A DNA stretch of 64,000 nt from Symbiodinium natans (taxonomy: Eukaryota; Sar; Dinophyceae; Suessiales; Symbiodiniaceae), in the NCBI GenBank assembly GCA_905221605.1, contig CAJNDS010002535.1, positions 256,001 through 320,000 on the forward strand, read 5' to 3'. A model generated the notes under the pieces. The model was not told the DNA's origin and made no database searches. It saw only the letters and a program-made list of their open reading frames with translations. How positions within the stretch are numbered: position 1 is the first letter of the stretch; each line of letters opens with the position of its first letter. Below, in pieces: positions 1 to 63,912 of this stretch. A program made the translations under genes and the position numbers.

Positions 1-1915
1 TTCTCCGGGAGGTACCAGTCCCTCTGTAAAAGGGTCTTGGACCCTTAAAGAAGGACAGTCAGAGGTACCGGTAAGAAGTATTGCCACCCCACTCATAACC
101 GATGACCCTACAAGGTACCCATGAAATAGGGCCTGGTTTAAGGTTTCTCAAGCTCAGCAGCAAGTGGCAGCCCCTCCCCTCAAAAAAGAGCGCCCAGGGC
201 CTTCAGAGCGTCCTCCAGGGACAGCACCGACACCTGACCAGTCGTGGTTTCAAGTATTTGCGGGTTTTGGAGGGTTTAGGGTGCAGGGTTTAGGTCTTAG
301 GGTTGAGGGTTTAGGGCTTGGAGTTTAGGCACTACGCTCCGTGTTGGGAGCCGGGGTTGATCCCCCGAAGCCAAATCTAGAATTTCTGCGCCCTCTTAAC
401 AGCACTCGAAAACGTGAAGCCAAAACCCTAAACCCTAAGCCCTGAAGCCTGAAGCCTGAAGCCTGAACGCTATACCCCCCCCCCCCCCCCCAACCTCAAG
501 AAGCGAGGCCCATCAAGCTTTCGAAGCCAGCCCCCATCCTTATCGACCCCTACCCCCCTAGTATAGGGGCCTTAATGAGGGTTTCGGGTTTAGGGCTTAG
601 CGGGCTTAATGTAGGGGCCTTCATGATTCGAAATTAGCGTTTTTTTTTTTGGGGGGGGTTCAGGGTTTTGTGTTTTGTTTAGTGCTTTTAGGGTTTGGGG
701 TTTCCAGTTCATGTTTTTGGGCCCACTGGGGCTTGGGGTTCAGCTCCCTGACGGTTAGGGCTTCGAGACTAGTGTTTTTGGGGTCTAGATCTTATTTTTC
801 CCCAAAACCCCAAACCCTAAAGCCCCTGCCCTCCCGCCTGTGACCGTAACCAGGAGGAGAGGCCCGCAGCCTTCAAGGGGTTAGGGTTTAGGGTTTAGGG
901 TTTAGGGTTTAGGGTCTATAGTGTTTAGGGCCCAGAGATTCCCAGCATCGTGCGCCCCCCTAAAGCGCCCTGAGAACAGCCTTGTGCCGGCCATGGTGTT
1001 TGAGGTGGGGCTTCGAACCCCAGTTGGTGCCCTAGGTGGTTCCCAGACCTCACCCGAAACCCTTTCTAGGGCTTAGGTAGACTTGGGGACGTTTCTTGGT
1101 TTTGGGCTAAAGGTCAGTTAACGACCTGTAATCATGAGCATGCAGCTGCTTGGGTCAGCCTCAGACACGAAAACGATCACTTTGTTGCTTCATTGGTTGT
1201 GCTTTAAACCCTTAGAAACTTGTTTATGAACAGGTCCCCTTATAAGGGAAGAAGGGAAACTAGATATTATCCCACAGCACAACCCAGTTAGAAATAATAA
1301 AGCGTTAAAGGGTTTTGGGGTGTATATAGAGGTTGGACTCATCCTGGCACACGAAGGGAAGAAGGTTACCACTGGCAGGAGGGGTCGGGGTGCAGCTTTT
1401 TTTGGGAATCACCCATTTGAATCTGCACATACAGAGACAGCTCCACTTAGGGAGACGAATGCCACCTCCTCAGGTGTCTTGAAACCGCGCATTTTAGGGC
1501 TACGGTGCCGGTTTAGATGCCGGTTTAAATGCCTTCAACGAATTCCCAAACTAAGTGCAGCATTCCAAATGGCTGCTGGAGGGTGTCGGAACGGCGGGGC
1601 CCGTAAGCCCGTAAGGGCTGAGACGGAAGGAGGGACCCAGATAAGGGACCTTAGGCGCCATTTAGGGGATATTCATAGGGGGTATGCAGGGAATATACAA
1701 GGTACATATCATATAGGGGAATAAGATTAAGGGTCCCTTCCAGGTGTCCCTTCTTATACCCCCTTGAGTGTAGGGTTGAGGGTTGCTAAGTGGTGCCAAC
1801 CCCAACCTTTCTTTGGACCGCTTTGTGCATGTAAGACATTGGCCAAGAGACTTACCCCACACCCCCAAAGTATTTTGGGGGGTTTAAGAAGGTAGCACAA
1901 AAGTATCTAAACACG
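1..1915. other. Telomere-repeat-rich stretch, no gene assigned
   Basis: Short TTTAGGG/CCCTAAA runs (for example 880-915) alternate with unique islands near 350-410, 930-1060 and 1130-1870. Islands have open frames but no recognisable domain or convincing exon. It lies downstream of the RCC1-like frame and may include its 3' untranslated region. A C-run (about 475-490) and a T-run joined to a G-run (640-658) are also present. Confidence 0.5.
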
Positions 1916-3268
1916 TCAGCTCCTCAGCTCACATTGCAAGGCAGTGTTGTCGCCGCCGCAGTGGACATCACCCCAGGTTACAACCGACCCATCGCCTAGA
2001 ACGGCAGCAAAAGCATAGCGGGAAGATCCGATCTGCTGCACGTTTCTGAGCTGATCTTGCACATCGCCGCTGTCGCCACCATTGACGGCATCACCCCAGG
2101 TCACAACCGAACCATCGCTGAGGATGGCGGCAAAAGCCGCGTCAGTAGCCTGGATCTGCTGCACGTCCGCTAGCTGATGTTGCACAGCACTGCTGTCGCC
2201 GCCGCGGGAAGGATGACCCCATGTCACCACAGACCCATTGCCCAGAATGGCAGCAAAAGCTCTGCTGGCACCTTTGATGTACTGCACGCCCTGCAGCTGG
2301 TCTTGCACAGATCTGCTGTCACCACCAGATCTCGCCACACCCCACGTTACCACACAACCACTGCCCAGAATCGCAGCAAAGGCCTCGCCAGTAGCTTGGA
2401 TCTGCTGCACGTCCTTGAGCTGATGTTGCACAGAACTGCTATCGCCACCATACAGTGCATAGCCCCAGGTCACAACAGACCCATCGCCGAGAAGGGCCGC
2501 AAAAGCAGCTTGAGACGCTTGGATTTGCTGCACGTCCTTGAGCTGTGCTTGCACATGGCTGCTGTCGCCACCCAGGTCAGCATGGCCCCAGGTCACAACA
2601 GACCCATCGGCCTTGCGGGCGGCAAAAGCACCCCTTGTAGCGTGGATCTGCTGAACGCCTCTCAGCTGGCCTTGCACATCAATGCTGTCGCCACCCCACA
2701 TGCCATTCCCCCAGGTCACCACAGTCCCATCACCTAGGATGGCGGCAAAGGCCTCTTCGGTGGCTTGCACCTGCTGCACCTCCATCAGCTGAGATTGCAC
2801 AGCAGTGCTGTCGCCACCACGACAAGCATCGCCCCAGGTCACAACAGACCCCTCTGCGAGGATGGCTGCAAAAGCTCGGCTGGTCGATTGGATCTGCTGC
2901 ACGCCCTTCAGCTGGTCTCTCACAGCACGGCTGTCACCACCAAATCTGGGAAGACCCCAGCTCACAACAGACCCATCGCCCAAAACGGCGGCAAAAGCAC
3001 CTTCGTTGCCGCAAACGTGAACTCTGCGCATCTGAAAGGTCAGCAGATCCCCATTCTTCAGCCTGGACTCCTTAAGCGTGGCTGATCTGTCGAGAGTGCA
3101 TCCAGAGGAATTCAATAGTCTGCCCCTTCCGACTGACAGAGTCTTGCGTGCTCTCTTCAGCAGTGTTCCCACCGACTCCTCCTGTCCCACTTCCAGTGAT
3201 ACCGCCCTGCCACTGAGCCTTAGTTGTTTAGTATTCTCAGGGAACTGAAGGTTAACCTTTGAGAACAA
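1916..3268 (-). CDS. RCC1-like repeat protein with N-terminal ubiquitin-like segment
   Basis: This is the longest genuine open frame in the window, about 450 codons. Residues 1-80 resemble a ubiquitin-like fold, with a segment ending N-G-D-L-L-T-F. After it come eight full 41-residue repeats and a ninth partial one, each with A-F-A-A-I-L-G-D-G-S-V-V-T-W-G then G-G-D-S and V-Q-x-Q-L-x-x-V-Q-Q-I-Q-A. The tryptophan-glycine core and regular spacing fit an RCC1/HERC/UVR8-type beta-propeller, though units are shorter than the usual RCC1 blade of about 50 residues. Many copies of this architecture occur in dinoflagellate proteomes, usually named HERC2 or UVR8 by similarity. The frame opens at a TTG and no ATG lies between it and the upstream in-frame TGA, so the true start is probably in an upstream exon, with acceptor AAAG|G (exon top near 3,256), or at an internal Met near residue 80. 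It ends L-R-S-stop at 1,916. Function (ligase adaptor, exchange factor or scaffold) cannot be told from sequence. Confidence 0.85.
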   Translation of the reverse strand: MFSKVNLQFPENTKQLRLSGRAVSLEVGQEESVGTLLKRARKTLSVGRGRLLNSSGCTLDRSATLKESRLKNGDLLTFQMRRVHVCGNEGAFAAVLGDGSVVSWGLPRFGGDSRAVRDQLKGVQQIQSTSRAFAAILAEGSVVTWGDACRGGDSTAVQSQLMEVQQVQATEEAFAAILGDGTVVTWGNGMWGGDSIDVQGQLRGVQQIHATRGAFAARKADGSVVTWGHADLGGDSSHVQAQLKDVQQIQASQAAFAALLGDGSVVTWGYALYGGDSSSVQHQLKDVQQIQATGEAFAAILGSGCVVTWGVARSGGDSRSVQDQLQGVQYIKGASRAFAAILGNGSVVTWGHPSRGGDSSAVQHQLADVQQIQATDAAFAAILSDGSVVTWGDAVNGGDSGDVQDQLRNVQQIGSSRYAFAAVLGDGSVVTWGDVHCGGDNTALQCELRS

Positions 3269-3299
3269 GCTTAGGGTTTGGGGTTTAGGGTTTCAGGGT

Positions 3300-6143
3300 T
3301 CGTTTAGGGTTTAAAAATAGGGTTTAGGGGGGATTATAACACCTCAAAAAGGATCTAAAGCACGTCCTGTGCAAAACGCAGTCCACGGCGTCCAAGAAGG
3401 CCAAAGGTTGCTACTGTCTGCTTAAGATCCCCCCCCAAAAGTGAAATAGATTATTCCATATAAGGGCAATATGGGGATCATTATTTTATAATTTTGGGGG
3501 TGCTTAAGCAAATACTACTAAGCTGCTATTGGATTAAGATCCCTAAACCCTAAACCCCAAACCCTCCATCCTAAACCCTAAAGCCAAAACCCCAAAGCCT
3601 AGACCCTAACAAATAGTACCAAGTAGCAGGCCCACCTGACAAGGGCAATATAGGGATTACTATTCTATCTTTTTTCAGGGGTTCTTAAGCTAATGCGACT
3701 AAGTAACAGGCTCACTTCGATCACAAAGGACATGTTTCCACCGAACCCTCCCACGGACAGCCGAGGCGGGGGAGCTTACGAGATCGCAGCTCCGGGGCTG
3801 GCTCCAGGGTTTAGGGTTTAGGGGTTTAGGGGTTTGGGGGCTTAGGGGTTAGGGGTTTGGGGGATTTAGGGGTTGAGGGGTTTCGGGGCTTAGGGGTTTA
3901 GGGGTTTGGGGGTTTAGTGTTTGTGCGTATAGGTGTTAGGGTTTAGGGTGAGTTGACAAAAGCAATCTGGTGGTCGAACTCAGTCTGTGTGGAAGGCTTG
4001 CGAATTGCCTGAGCCACACGAGCGACCGTGAGCGCGGCGAAGGACACATCGTCGGAGTTGACTCTATGATCCCTAAATCCTAAACCCTGCAGGCAACCGT
4101 ACGTCAAACCGAAACCCTACAGTAGCCAAAGCCAGTAGAGTCCCGTGGAAGGGCTTCGGGTGGCTTCGGGGTAGGCATTTACGGCGTTGGGTTGTAGGGT
4201 TTCGGGTTGTAGGGTGTAGTGCTTAGGGTTTGTAGGGTTTTTGGACTAGGCGTCTCGGCTTCAAGCTATTAGCCCCGGGTTTCGGCTGCGCTATGCCCGC
4301 ATCTTTAGCCATGTCCAGTCCCCAGCGTGGATCCCCCGTGTTTCACCCACGCGACAGGGCGCTCGATGCGATCTGACATTTCTGCTGGGATCTCGACTGC
4401 GGCTCTCTCGGGGTAGAGGGTCACGGTTCAGCTGGCCTGCCTTTTGGTATGGGTTTTGGGCTCGCGCATGGATGCGAGGACCTTGGGCCTCCTTCCTGCA
4501 CCTATGGCGGTGTTCCTTGTGGCCGCACGCATGGTTGGTGGTACTGGCATGTGCTCGTGATGTCAAACATCTTCTGCCGGCATAGACAGGTGGAGGACGG
4601 CATTTGGGCACACTTCCCACTGGTCCTGGTTTGGGATCCTGGCGGTACCTTCTTTACCGGGCTGTGGCCGCTTCCGGCGGCTGCTTTTTCCCTTCAGTGC
4701 TTGTGTGGTGAAGTTTCATCACTAGTGCACTGGGGCAGATTGAATTGGTCATCGGCTCAGCGTGCTGCCCACTCACTTTTCTCGCCAGGGCGGTGTCTCT
4801 CTCATCCGCCTCTGCCTTGAAGGCATCGGACCAGGTGAAGACATGTCACCTTGAGTCGCGAGGCCCATGTAGATTGCACATACCTCGTGAGATCGCCTTC
4901 TGATCAAAGAGTGCCCCGTAGTGTTGCTCACTCGGGCTGATGCACAAGTTGCTGGCCTCCATGAGTTCCGGTTAACACACACCCCGCGCGCCCCCCAGCT
5001 GCGCTGGGCTTCTGTGGTCTGGGTTTGGGTTTGGGTTGGGCTTCGGTTCCGGGCTTCCCTCTCGGGTTCCTTCTGGGGCTGCCTCTGCCTTTGCGGGGTT
5101 TGGGTCTCGAAGCCCTGGGTCTCCGTTTGGCTTTGGGTCGGGCTTCTCGGTTGTTGCTTCGGTTGGTTTAGCTTCAAGATTCTCATCGGCTGTGGGTAAT
5201 ACACCTTCTTTTGGCCCGCACCAGCGAGCGAACGCTGCAAGCCAAGGAAGGAAGGAAGGTTTCTGGACTTTTTTAATCCGAGCATCTGGTTCATGAATAC
5301 CCTCACATTTACAGAATTGTTTTTCGTTGGAAGACTACTTTCCATTACGTGACGTGTGTTTTCGTATGGACCAATACCACCACATTTACAGAACATTTTT
5401 GGGGGGGTACACAAATCTGCCGGCAGGCTTCTTATTTTGCTTGCTGAGCGGCAGTTTGGATCGGTGAAACTACATATTACACACCTTCCTACTGTTTTAA
5501 TAGAGAATCAATACATTGCCATGGTCTAATTATTGCGTCGCCCTGCCTTTCTTATTGCGGGGGCGTGGGGGGGGGGGGGGGGGGGGGGCAATCAAACAGA
5601 TGCTCGGATTTGAGATGCATCTGAACCTCAACCCTCATACCTCCACCTTCAAGCGCCCTCGAAACCCTCAATCCCAAAACAACTAAACCTCAAAAAACTC
5701 AAAACGCAAAACGCGCTGCACCTAAAAGACAGTAAGAAGGGGCCCCTAGTTCAGAGAACCTCCTACATGAAAGTTCGCAAGTACAACTTTACACCCTCAT
5801 GCCCCCCTAAGCCCTGAACCGTAAACCCTAGATCGTAAGCCCGAAGCCCCATCAATCAATCTAGGGCCCATGGCTCGGGAACCCTAAGATGCCAAGACCC
5901 TGAACCCCTAACACCCATCCTCCTGAGCTAAAACCCAACATATACCCTAAAACCCTCACCCGAAGCCAAAACCCTGAAACCTGAGAACCCTAAAACCCTA
6001 AAACCCTGAACACTAAACCCCGAAACCCTAAAACCCGAGAACCCTAAAACCCTGAACCTTAAACACCCTAAACCCGAGAACTTTACGAGAACCCTTTTAA
6101 AACCCTGAAATCCTAAACCCTAACCCCTGCAATCTGCCGGGGC
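3300..6143. other. Repeat-rich stretch with one coding-like island
   Basis: CCCTAAA and TTTAGGG runs surround islands near 3,720-3,810, 4,270-5,480 and 5,580-5,780. The minus strand of about 3,960-4,060 reads as a smooth peptide (contains V-S-F-A-A-L-T-V-A-R-V-A-Q-A-I-R-K) that runs into a stop inside the repeat. It could be a terminal exon of the helicase or a 5' exon of the RCC1-like gene, but phase does not decide. A G-run sits near 5,569-5,588. No domain was recognised elsewhere. Confidence 0.4.
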
Positions 6144-59229
<53,086 letters not shown>

Positions 59230-60259
59230 CTTGGGGGGCGCTGCTTGCGCCTGGCTTCTTGCGTTTAGGGTTTAGGGTTTAGGGTTCAGGGTTCAGGGTT
59301 TGGGGTTTAGGGATTAGAAGAGAATCAAAGGTTTAGGGTTGAGGGATTTCGTGGTTTAGGGCCAAGAAGGCATTCGGGATTTCGCTATTTAGGGTTCGGG
59401 TTAGTGCGCTAGCGCTACGGCTGCGCCCATAGTTTTGTGGAAAGAAGTAAGTCCTGCAAACCCTATCAGCTGGATAATTCAGCCCGATAAGACCTACGCA
59501 CGCGATATGCCCTACAAATCCTAAACCCCAAGCCCTGCAAATCGTTGGAGGGTCGGGGGACTTAGTAAGTTTTAGTGAGTTATGAGCATCAGACAATTCG
59601 GGTCCCGTTTAGAGTACTTATAACTCTACTTATTACCTGTTTACGAAGCCAAGAACAACGAAAGAAACCCTGACCCCAAACTCTAGCTAAACCGCGACAG
59701 CTTGAATCCTAAACACTACAAAGAGACCCTACAAACCCTACAAACCCTATAAACCCTACAAACCCTATAAACCCTATAAACCCTGTAAACCCTATAAACC
59801 CTATGAACCCTATAAACCGGATAAACCCTATGGTTCTTGAGAGGTGGCTCGGGCGCAAGCAATGCAACCCGGCAAGAGGACAATCCGAGTTCTATGCAGC
59901 GACAGCATGCTTGCTTGCCAGGTTTAGGGTCTAGGGTTTAGGGTTTAAGGTTTAGGTTGTAGGGTTTAATTCGGGCCTAGAAAAGCGAAGACGACTGCAC
60001 AGTAGATGAGGTCCTCGACCCTAAACATCCCTACACCCCACGACTTGCAACTAGGTCTTCGATGCAGGCGCTTCGGCTAGCAAGGCAAAAGTTTGAGGGA
60101 GTTGGAGCATGGGAACATCAGCACAACACAACAAAAAAAAAGCCTAGGAAGCTCTTCAACAGCCAGGGCCAGCCAATTTCAATACGTCTTCCAGGTAGAC
60201 CCGAAGAAAGAAGACCAACAACAAGAAACTCTTCCAGTGATGTTGTAAGTACCAGGATG

Positions 60260-60400
60260 GCGCTTAAACCACCCCCCTCAAAATTCTGCCTAAATACAAG
60301 CCCTCTTAAAACCACGCGCCAGGGGGATGTTCCGACTGGAGGGCATAAACAAGGGAACATACCCTAAACCCTAAACCCTAAACCATGAGGGCCTACCTAG
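60260..60400 (-). repeat. GTAGGCCC repeat carrying a CCCTAAA insert
   Basis: Minus strand begins CCTAGGTAGGCCCTCATGG, then a CCCTAAA run interrupts before the GTTCCC...GGTTTTAAGAGG part. It lies in duplication copy A and is absent from the matching place in copy B. Confidence 0.6.
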
Positions 60401-60561
60401 GAAACCTGGCGAGACACCTCGCTGGCTTGAGAGCTCGACATTCGGCGGTTTAAGGTTCAGGGTTTAGAGTTGAGGGTTTAGGGTTTCGGGTGTAGGGCTT
60501 GAGTTACGAGTTCCAATCCGTTATGGTGAGGCATCGAAGGTGTTTTGCGAGTTGCAGACCT

Positions 60562-60666
60562 GGTAGCCCAGTAACCATGTTAAAATAAGGGCACCCTTTT
60601 TGGGGTTGGCTACTTCAAAAGAAAGCCCTGAACCACATAAAGGCAGAAGGGTACCACGGGGCTACC
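60562..60666. mobile_element. Short inverted-repeat element, family 1 (GGTAGCCCAGT)
   Basis: 105 bp with ends GGTAGCCCAGT and a matching inverted end (GGGCTACC), core AAGGGCACCCTTTTTGGGGTTGG and AGAAGGGTACCAC-like right part. Present in copy A of the duplication but not in copy B, so it moved after duplication. Confidence 0.8.
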
Positions 60667-61089
60667 AAGCAGAAAGATACCCACGACGACATGATCTCGA
60701 CGCCGGTTTCGCAGACTTTCCTTTCGCATGCCATCAACAGCTCTGCCAGCAGCACAAAAGAAGACCTGTACAGGCTGCCAGCTCAAGCATTGTCAAACAT
60801 GATTGCGTGACGCCTTCGTCAGCAATCCAAAAGAAGCTCTGTCCCTCAAGGCATCAGCAAGTGATGATCCCGAAAGGTTTAGACGTAAGGCCTTTCAAAA
60901 CTGAAAGTGCGCGCTGATTGGCGCAGCCACACCCAGACTGTACAACAGAAGGCCACCCATGCGTGGTTGGCTCGCGAAGCTAGCAGATCCAGTTCACCAT
61001 TTTCCCTCCCAACATCTCGGGATCTTTTCCCTCAGCACACTGCAGAATTCGTCCTGGCCCGAGATGTCCGAGGCTGGCGGCATGGCAAG

Positions 61090-61174
61090 GTAAGTTCAAG
61101 CCAAACATGTACGCACAGCCCCAAATGCAAGTCTTCTGGACGGTGCAGTTGCATCCGACAAGGCTTGGTTTCAC
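61090..61174 (-). CDS. Secreted cysteine-rich protein, probable exon 3
   Basis: Begins V-K-P-S-L-V-G-C-N-C-T-V-Q-K-T-C and continues W-G-C-A-Y-M after acceptor GCTAAG|G, phase 0. Several cysteines fit the preceding exons. The frame is open in the duplicate at 63.9 kb, and at least two differences between the copies just downstream are synonymous in this frame. The lower end is not fixed; the open frame continues to about 60,980. Confidence 0.55.
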
Positions 61175-61389
61175 CTTAGCTGACCACTTCTCGACACAGA
61201 ACCCTAAACCCTAAACTAGGCTGTGAGGACCTCAGACCCACGAACAATGCGTATTGGACAAGTTGCTGGACACGAAATAAGGTCTTGGCACGCCCAGCTG
61301 GTGATGCCGGTACTACTGAGACCCACCATGTGCAGAGTCTCTTGCTCCTTGCTTACGAACCCCAACAGAATAAGAGGCAACAATCCCGA

Positions 61390-61517
61390 CATCACCCTAA
61401 GGAAGAAAGATTGTTCTCAAGCAATTAGTACAAGGATGCCCCTTAAACCCTCTGAAAATACTCCTGAATGTTATCCTCTTAAACCAAACAAGGGAAATAT
61501 AAAATTTCCCAGGGGCC
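61390..61517 (-). repeat. Intron-start repeat, GTAGGCCC family
   Basis: On the minus strand it begins TGTAGGCCCCTGGGAAATTT and continues TTGTTTGGTTTAAGAGGA. Copies at 20,330-20,396, 27,235-27,290, 49,680-49,780, 60,260-60,400 and 63,640-63,712 share GTAGGCCC, GGGA, ATTT and TTGGGTTnAAGAGG in order. All are in the same orientation as the genes and begin with GT. Confidence 0.75.
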
Positions 61518-61588
61518 TACAAGCCTAAACCCTAAACCCTACCTATAAACCCTATAAACTCTAAAAACCCTAAACCCTAGTCTTGCTC

Positions 61589-61652
61589 CTTGCAGACCAG
61601 CTCTGCGTCGGTGGAGTTGGGATATCCGGGATAAACGCACCGGTAGTGGCAC
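61589..61652 (-). CDS. Secreted cysteine-rich protein, exon 2
   Basis: 64 bp encoding C-H-Y-R-C-V-Y-P-G-Y-P-N-S-T-D-A-E-L-V-C. Acceptor TCTGAG|G is in phase with exon 1. It contains three cysteines and a second N-S-T sequon. The donor is taken as TGCAAG|GA. Confidence 0.72.
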
Positions 61653-61782
61653 CTCAGATCGTGGTTTAAAGCAACCGATCAGCATACCAGGGCCTACCCA
61701 CTACCCATGAGACATGGTAAGGGTTTAGGATTTAGGGTCTAAGATTTATTTAGGGGTCATTGACGCAGAAAAGCCGAGGCAC

Positions 61783-61934
61783 TTGCCGTCCTGACACCGG
61801 GTTGAGTTGGGCGGCTTTGGGCCACCGAAGCATCCTAGTACCTGCACCTGTTCGGTTTTTGCCGGCGGCTGGACCAGAGCCTGCACCCCAACCAGCAAGA
61901 CCAGGCCACAGCTGATCCTGAATGCCATCGTCAT
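61783..61934 (-). CDS. Secreted cysteine-rich protein, exon 1 with signal peptide
   Basis: Starts M-T-M-A-F-R-I-S-C-G, followed by a hydrophobic run L-V-L-L-V-G-V-Q-A-L-V ending in a likely signal-peptidase site, then C-F-G-G-P-K-P and N-S-T-R-C-Q-D-G, which includes an N-glycosylation sequon. Donor GGCAA|GT. Joining to the next exon restores C-Q-D-G-K-C-H-Y-R-C. The protein would be small and extracellular or surface-bound; the family was not recognised. A second Met two codons downstream could also be the start. Confidence 0.75.
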
Positions 61935-62039
61935 GAAACACTCGGGTGCGCGAACTTCACTCACGCTGTCGTGGGCTATGGGTGCGGAATGCTAGCTGTC
62001 GCAGCTGGAGCCATCAGAAAAGCATCCGTTTGCCCGTGA

Positions 62040-62225
62040 TGCCAAGTGATACACGGCCTGATTAATTAGAACAGTTTTGTGTTTTTTTTTTTTTTTTGGG
62101 GGGGGGGGGGGGGGTGGGGGGTGGGGGGGGGGGGGTGGGGGGTGGGGGGGGGGGGGGGGTATTATAGTGTAGTGATAAAGGGATCATCAGGGGAATGCTC
62201 TTAATAATTATTCCGACCCGTATAT
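62040..62225. mobile_element. Family 3 element (GGCCTGA..AATTAGAA)
   Basis: Starts GGCCTGATTAATTAGAACAG, then a T-run and long G-rich core, then TATTATAGT...AAAGGGATCATC and TAATTATTCCGACCCGTATA. Related copies at 16,071-16,175, 43,571-43,690 and, cut by the window end, 63,943-64,000. Non-coding. Confidence 0.7.
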
Positions 62226-62239
62226 TAGCTACATGCTAG

Positions 62240-62350
62240 AGTAAAGGGTGCAGGCTGGTGAGGGTTTTCATGGGTGTTTCAACAATGCTTTGCCCCTTCC
62301 CGCGTCGAAGCGATCGCACCGTACCGCATTTGGAAGCCATCCCACCCAGC
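62240..62350 (-). other. Possible upstream helicase island
   Basis: The minus strand reads R-R-G-K-G-Q-S-I-V-E-T-P before running off. I-V-E-T-P resembles the L-L-E-S-P that precedes T-G-T-G-K in this family, but no clear donor follows and the Walker A itself is absent. If real, the secreted-protein gene would also be nested in the helicase. Confidence 0.2.
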
Positions 62351-63639
62351 CAAGCAATCCCCCACAAAGCCCCCCCCCCCCAATTCAACAGGGCACCGAA
62401 ACCCGCCCCCCCTTCCCCTCTCCATCGACAGCCCCTCCCCCCCTCCATCCAACCACCCCTACCGGAGGGTGGGGTAGGTGGGTGGGTGGCGGTTCTATAA
62501 GGCGTTTAGGACTTACAGGTATTTAGGGTTCAGGGTTAGAGCACTCACACGAACACTATGAGTGCCCATAAGTGGAAAAAACTAAGTCCTGCAAACCCTT
62601 TGCGCGCGGCACTTAAGCCCGACCTACACACGCGACATGCCCTCTGCAAATCCTAAACCCCAAGCCCTGCAATTCCTTAAAGTATCGGGGGACTTAGTAA
62701 AGTAGAGATTTTCGTGGGCTATGAGTATGAACTATAACTTCAAGTAGGGCAAAACCCTACAAGAGACCAGGTTCTTGCGAGGTGGGTCTGGCGCAATCAA
62801 TATCCAAGTCCCGTGCATCGACAGCATGTTGATTGCCAGCAAGGCCTAACCTTAAACCCTACACCCTACACCCTAAACCCTAAACCCTAAACCCTCAGTG
62901 GATGAAGCCCCAGAACCTAAACATCCCTAAACCATATTTGCGCTTTGCAGCTAGGTCTTCTTCTTAGGGTACTTATACTAATACGGTCCCTCAGTATGCC
63001 CCTAAAAGGGGAGCCTTTATGCCCCTTAGGGTTTAGGGTTTCGGGTTTAGGGCCCATACTTCTGCTAGCAGGCACAGCCAGGCCCAGCCAATATCAAACT
63101 CTTCCATGTAGACCAAAGATAAGAAGACCAACAACAACCAAAGACTTCGAGTGATGAAGTGCGGAAACCTGGCGAGACGCCTGGAGCTCGAACATCAGAG
63201 TTGCGAATTCCAAGCCCTTGTTGTGAGGCATCGAAGGCGTTTGGGAGTTGCTAACAGATAATTACCCACTACGACATGATCTCGACTCCGGTTTCGCAGA
63301 CATTTCTTTCGCATGCCATCAACAGCTCTGCCAGCAGCACAATAGAAGCACTGTACAGGCTGCCAGCTCAAGCATGGCAGACATGATTGCGTGACGCCTT
63401 CGTCAGCAATCCAAAAGAAGTTCTGTCCTTCAAGGTGTGCATCAGCAAGTGATGATCCTGAGGGTTTCGGACGTCAGGTCTAGCAAAACTGAAAGTGCGC
63501 GCTGATTGGCGCATCCACACACAGACTGTACAATGGAAGGCCACCCATGCGTGGTTGGCTCGCGAAACTAGCAGACCCAGTTCACCATTTTCCCTCCCAA
63601 CATCTCGGGATCTTTTCCTAGGAGGGCCCGAAAAACCCG

Positions 63640-63712
63640 ATGAAAAGGATTCCTAAATACAAGCCCTCTTCAACCCAACAAGGCAAGAACATAAAATGTC
63701 CCAAGGGCCTAG
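63640..63712 (-). repeat. GTAGGCCC-type repeat inside duplication copy B
   Basis: Minus strand: TAGGCCCTTGGGACATTTTA, then CTTGTTGGGTTGAAGAGGGC. It interrupts a segment that is continuous in copy A, so it is a recent insertion. Confidence 0.75.
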
Positions 63713-63912
63713 TGTCCCTCAGCACACTGTAGAATTCGTCCTGGCCCGAGATGTCCGAGGCTGGCAGCATGGCAGGGTAAGTTCAAGCCCTCCATGTACG
63801 CACAGCCCCAAACGCAAGTCTTCTGGACGGTGCAGTTGCATCCGACAAGGCTTGGTTTCACCTTAGTTGACCACTTTTCGACACAGAACCGCGCAGGGCT
63901 GATCCTCCCCAA
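63709..63912 (-). CDS. Duplicate of the secreted-protein exon 3 region
   Basis: Same peptide start (V-K-P-S-L-V-G-C-N-C-T-V-Q-K-T-C) as at 61.2 kb, with Ile to Val and Phe to Glu changes nearby. The conserved CTAAG|G acceptor is present. Its exons 1 and 2 would lie beyond the window. Confidence 0.5.
   Translation of the reverse strand: MGRISPARFCVEKWSTKVKPSLVGCNCTVQKTCVWGCAYMEGLNLPCHAASLGHLGPGRILQCAEGH

Larger units (their letters stand above)
59430..61240. repeat. Segmental duplication, copy A
   Basis: Blocks here recur in the same order and orientation in copy B (62,560-63,930): AAGTCCTGCAAACCC near 59,450, the ATGCCCT...AAATCC block near 59,508, CATGATCTCGACGCCGG near 60,690, and the cysteine-rich exon near 61.1 kb. 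Offset shrinks from about 3.1 to 2.6 kb, so copy A carries extra sequence, including a terminal-inverted-repeat element at 60.56 kb that copy B lacks. Confidence 0.85.

Noticed and set aside
2177-3085. Open frames on the plus strand across the RCC1-like gene
   Set aside because: Shadow frames of the 123-bp repeats; the minus frame alone has conserved RCC1-like motifs.
60980-61179. Plus-strand exon ending in GTAAGT at 61.09 kb
   Set aside because: The splice motif is conserved in both duplicates, but copy differences there are nonsynonymous in the plus frame (R to Q, K to R) and synonymous in the minus frame, and all other coding is on the minus strand.
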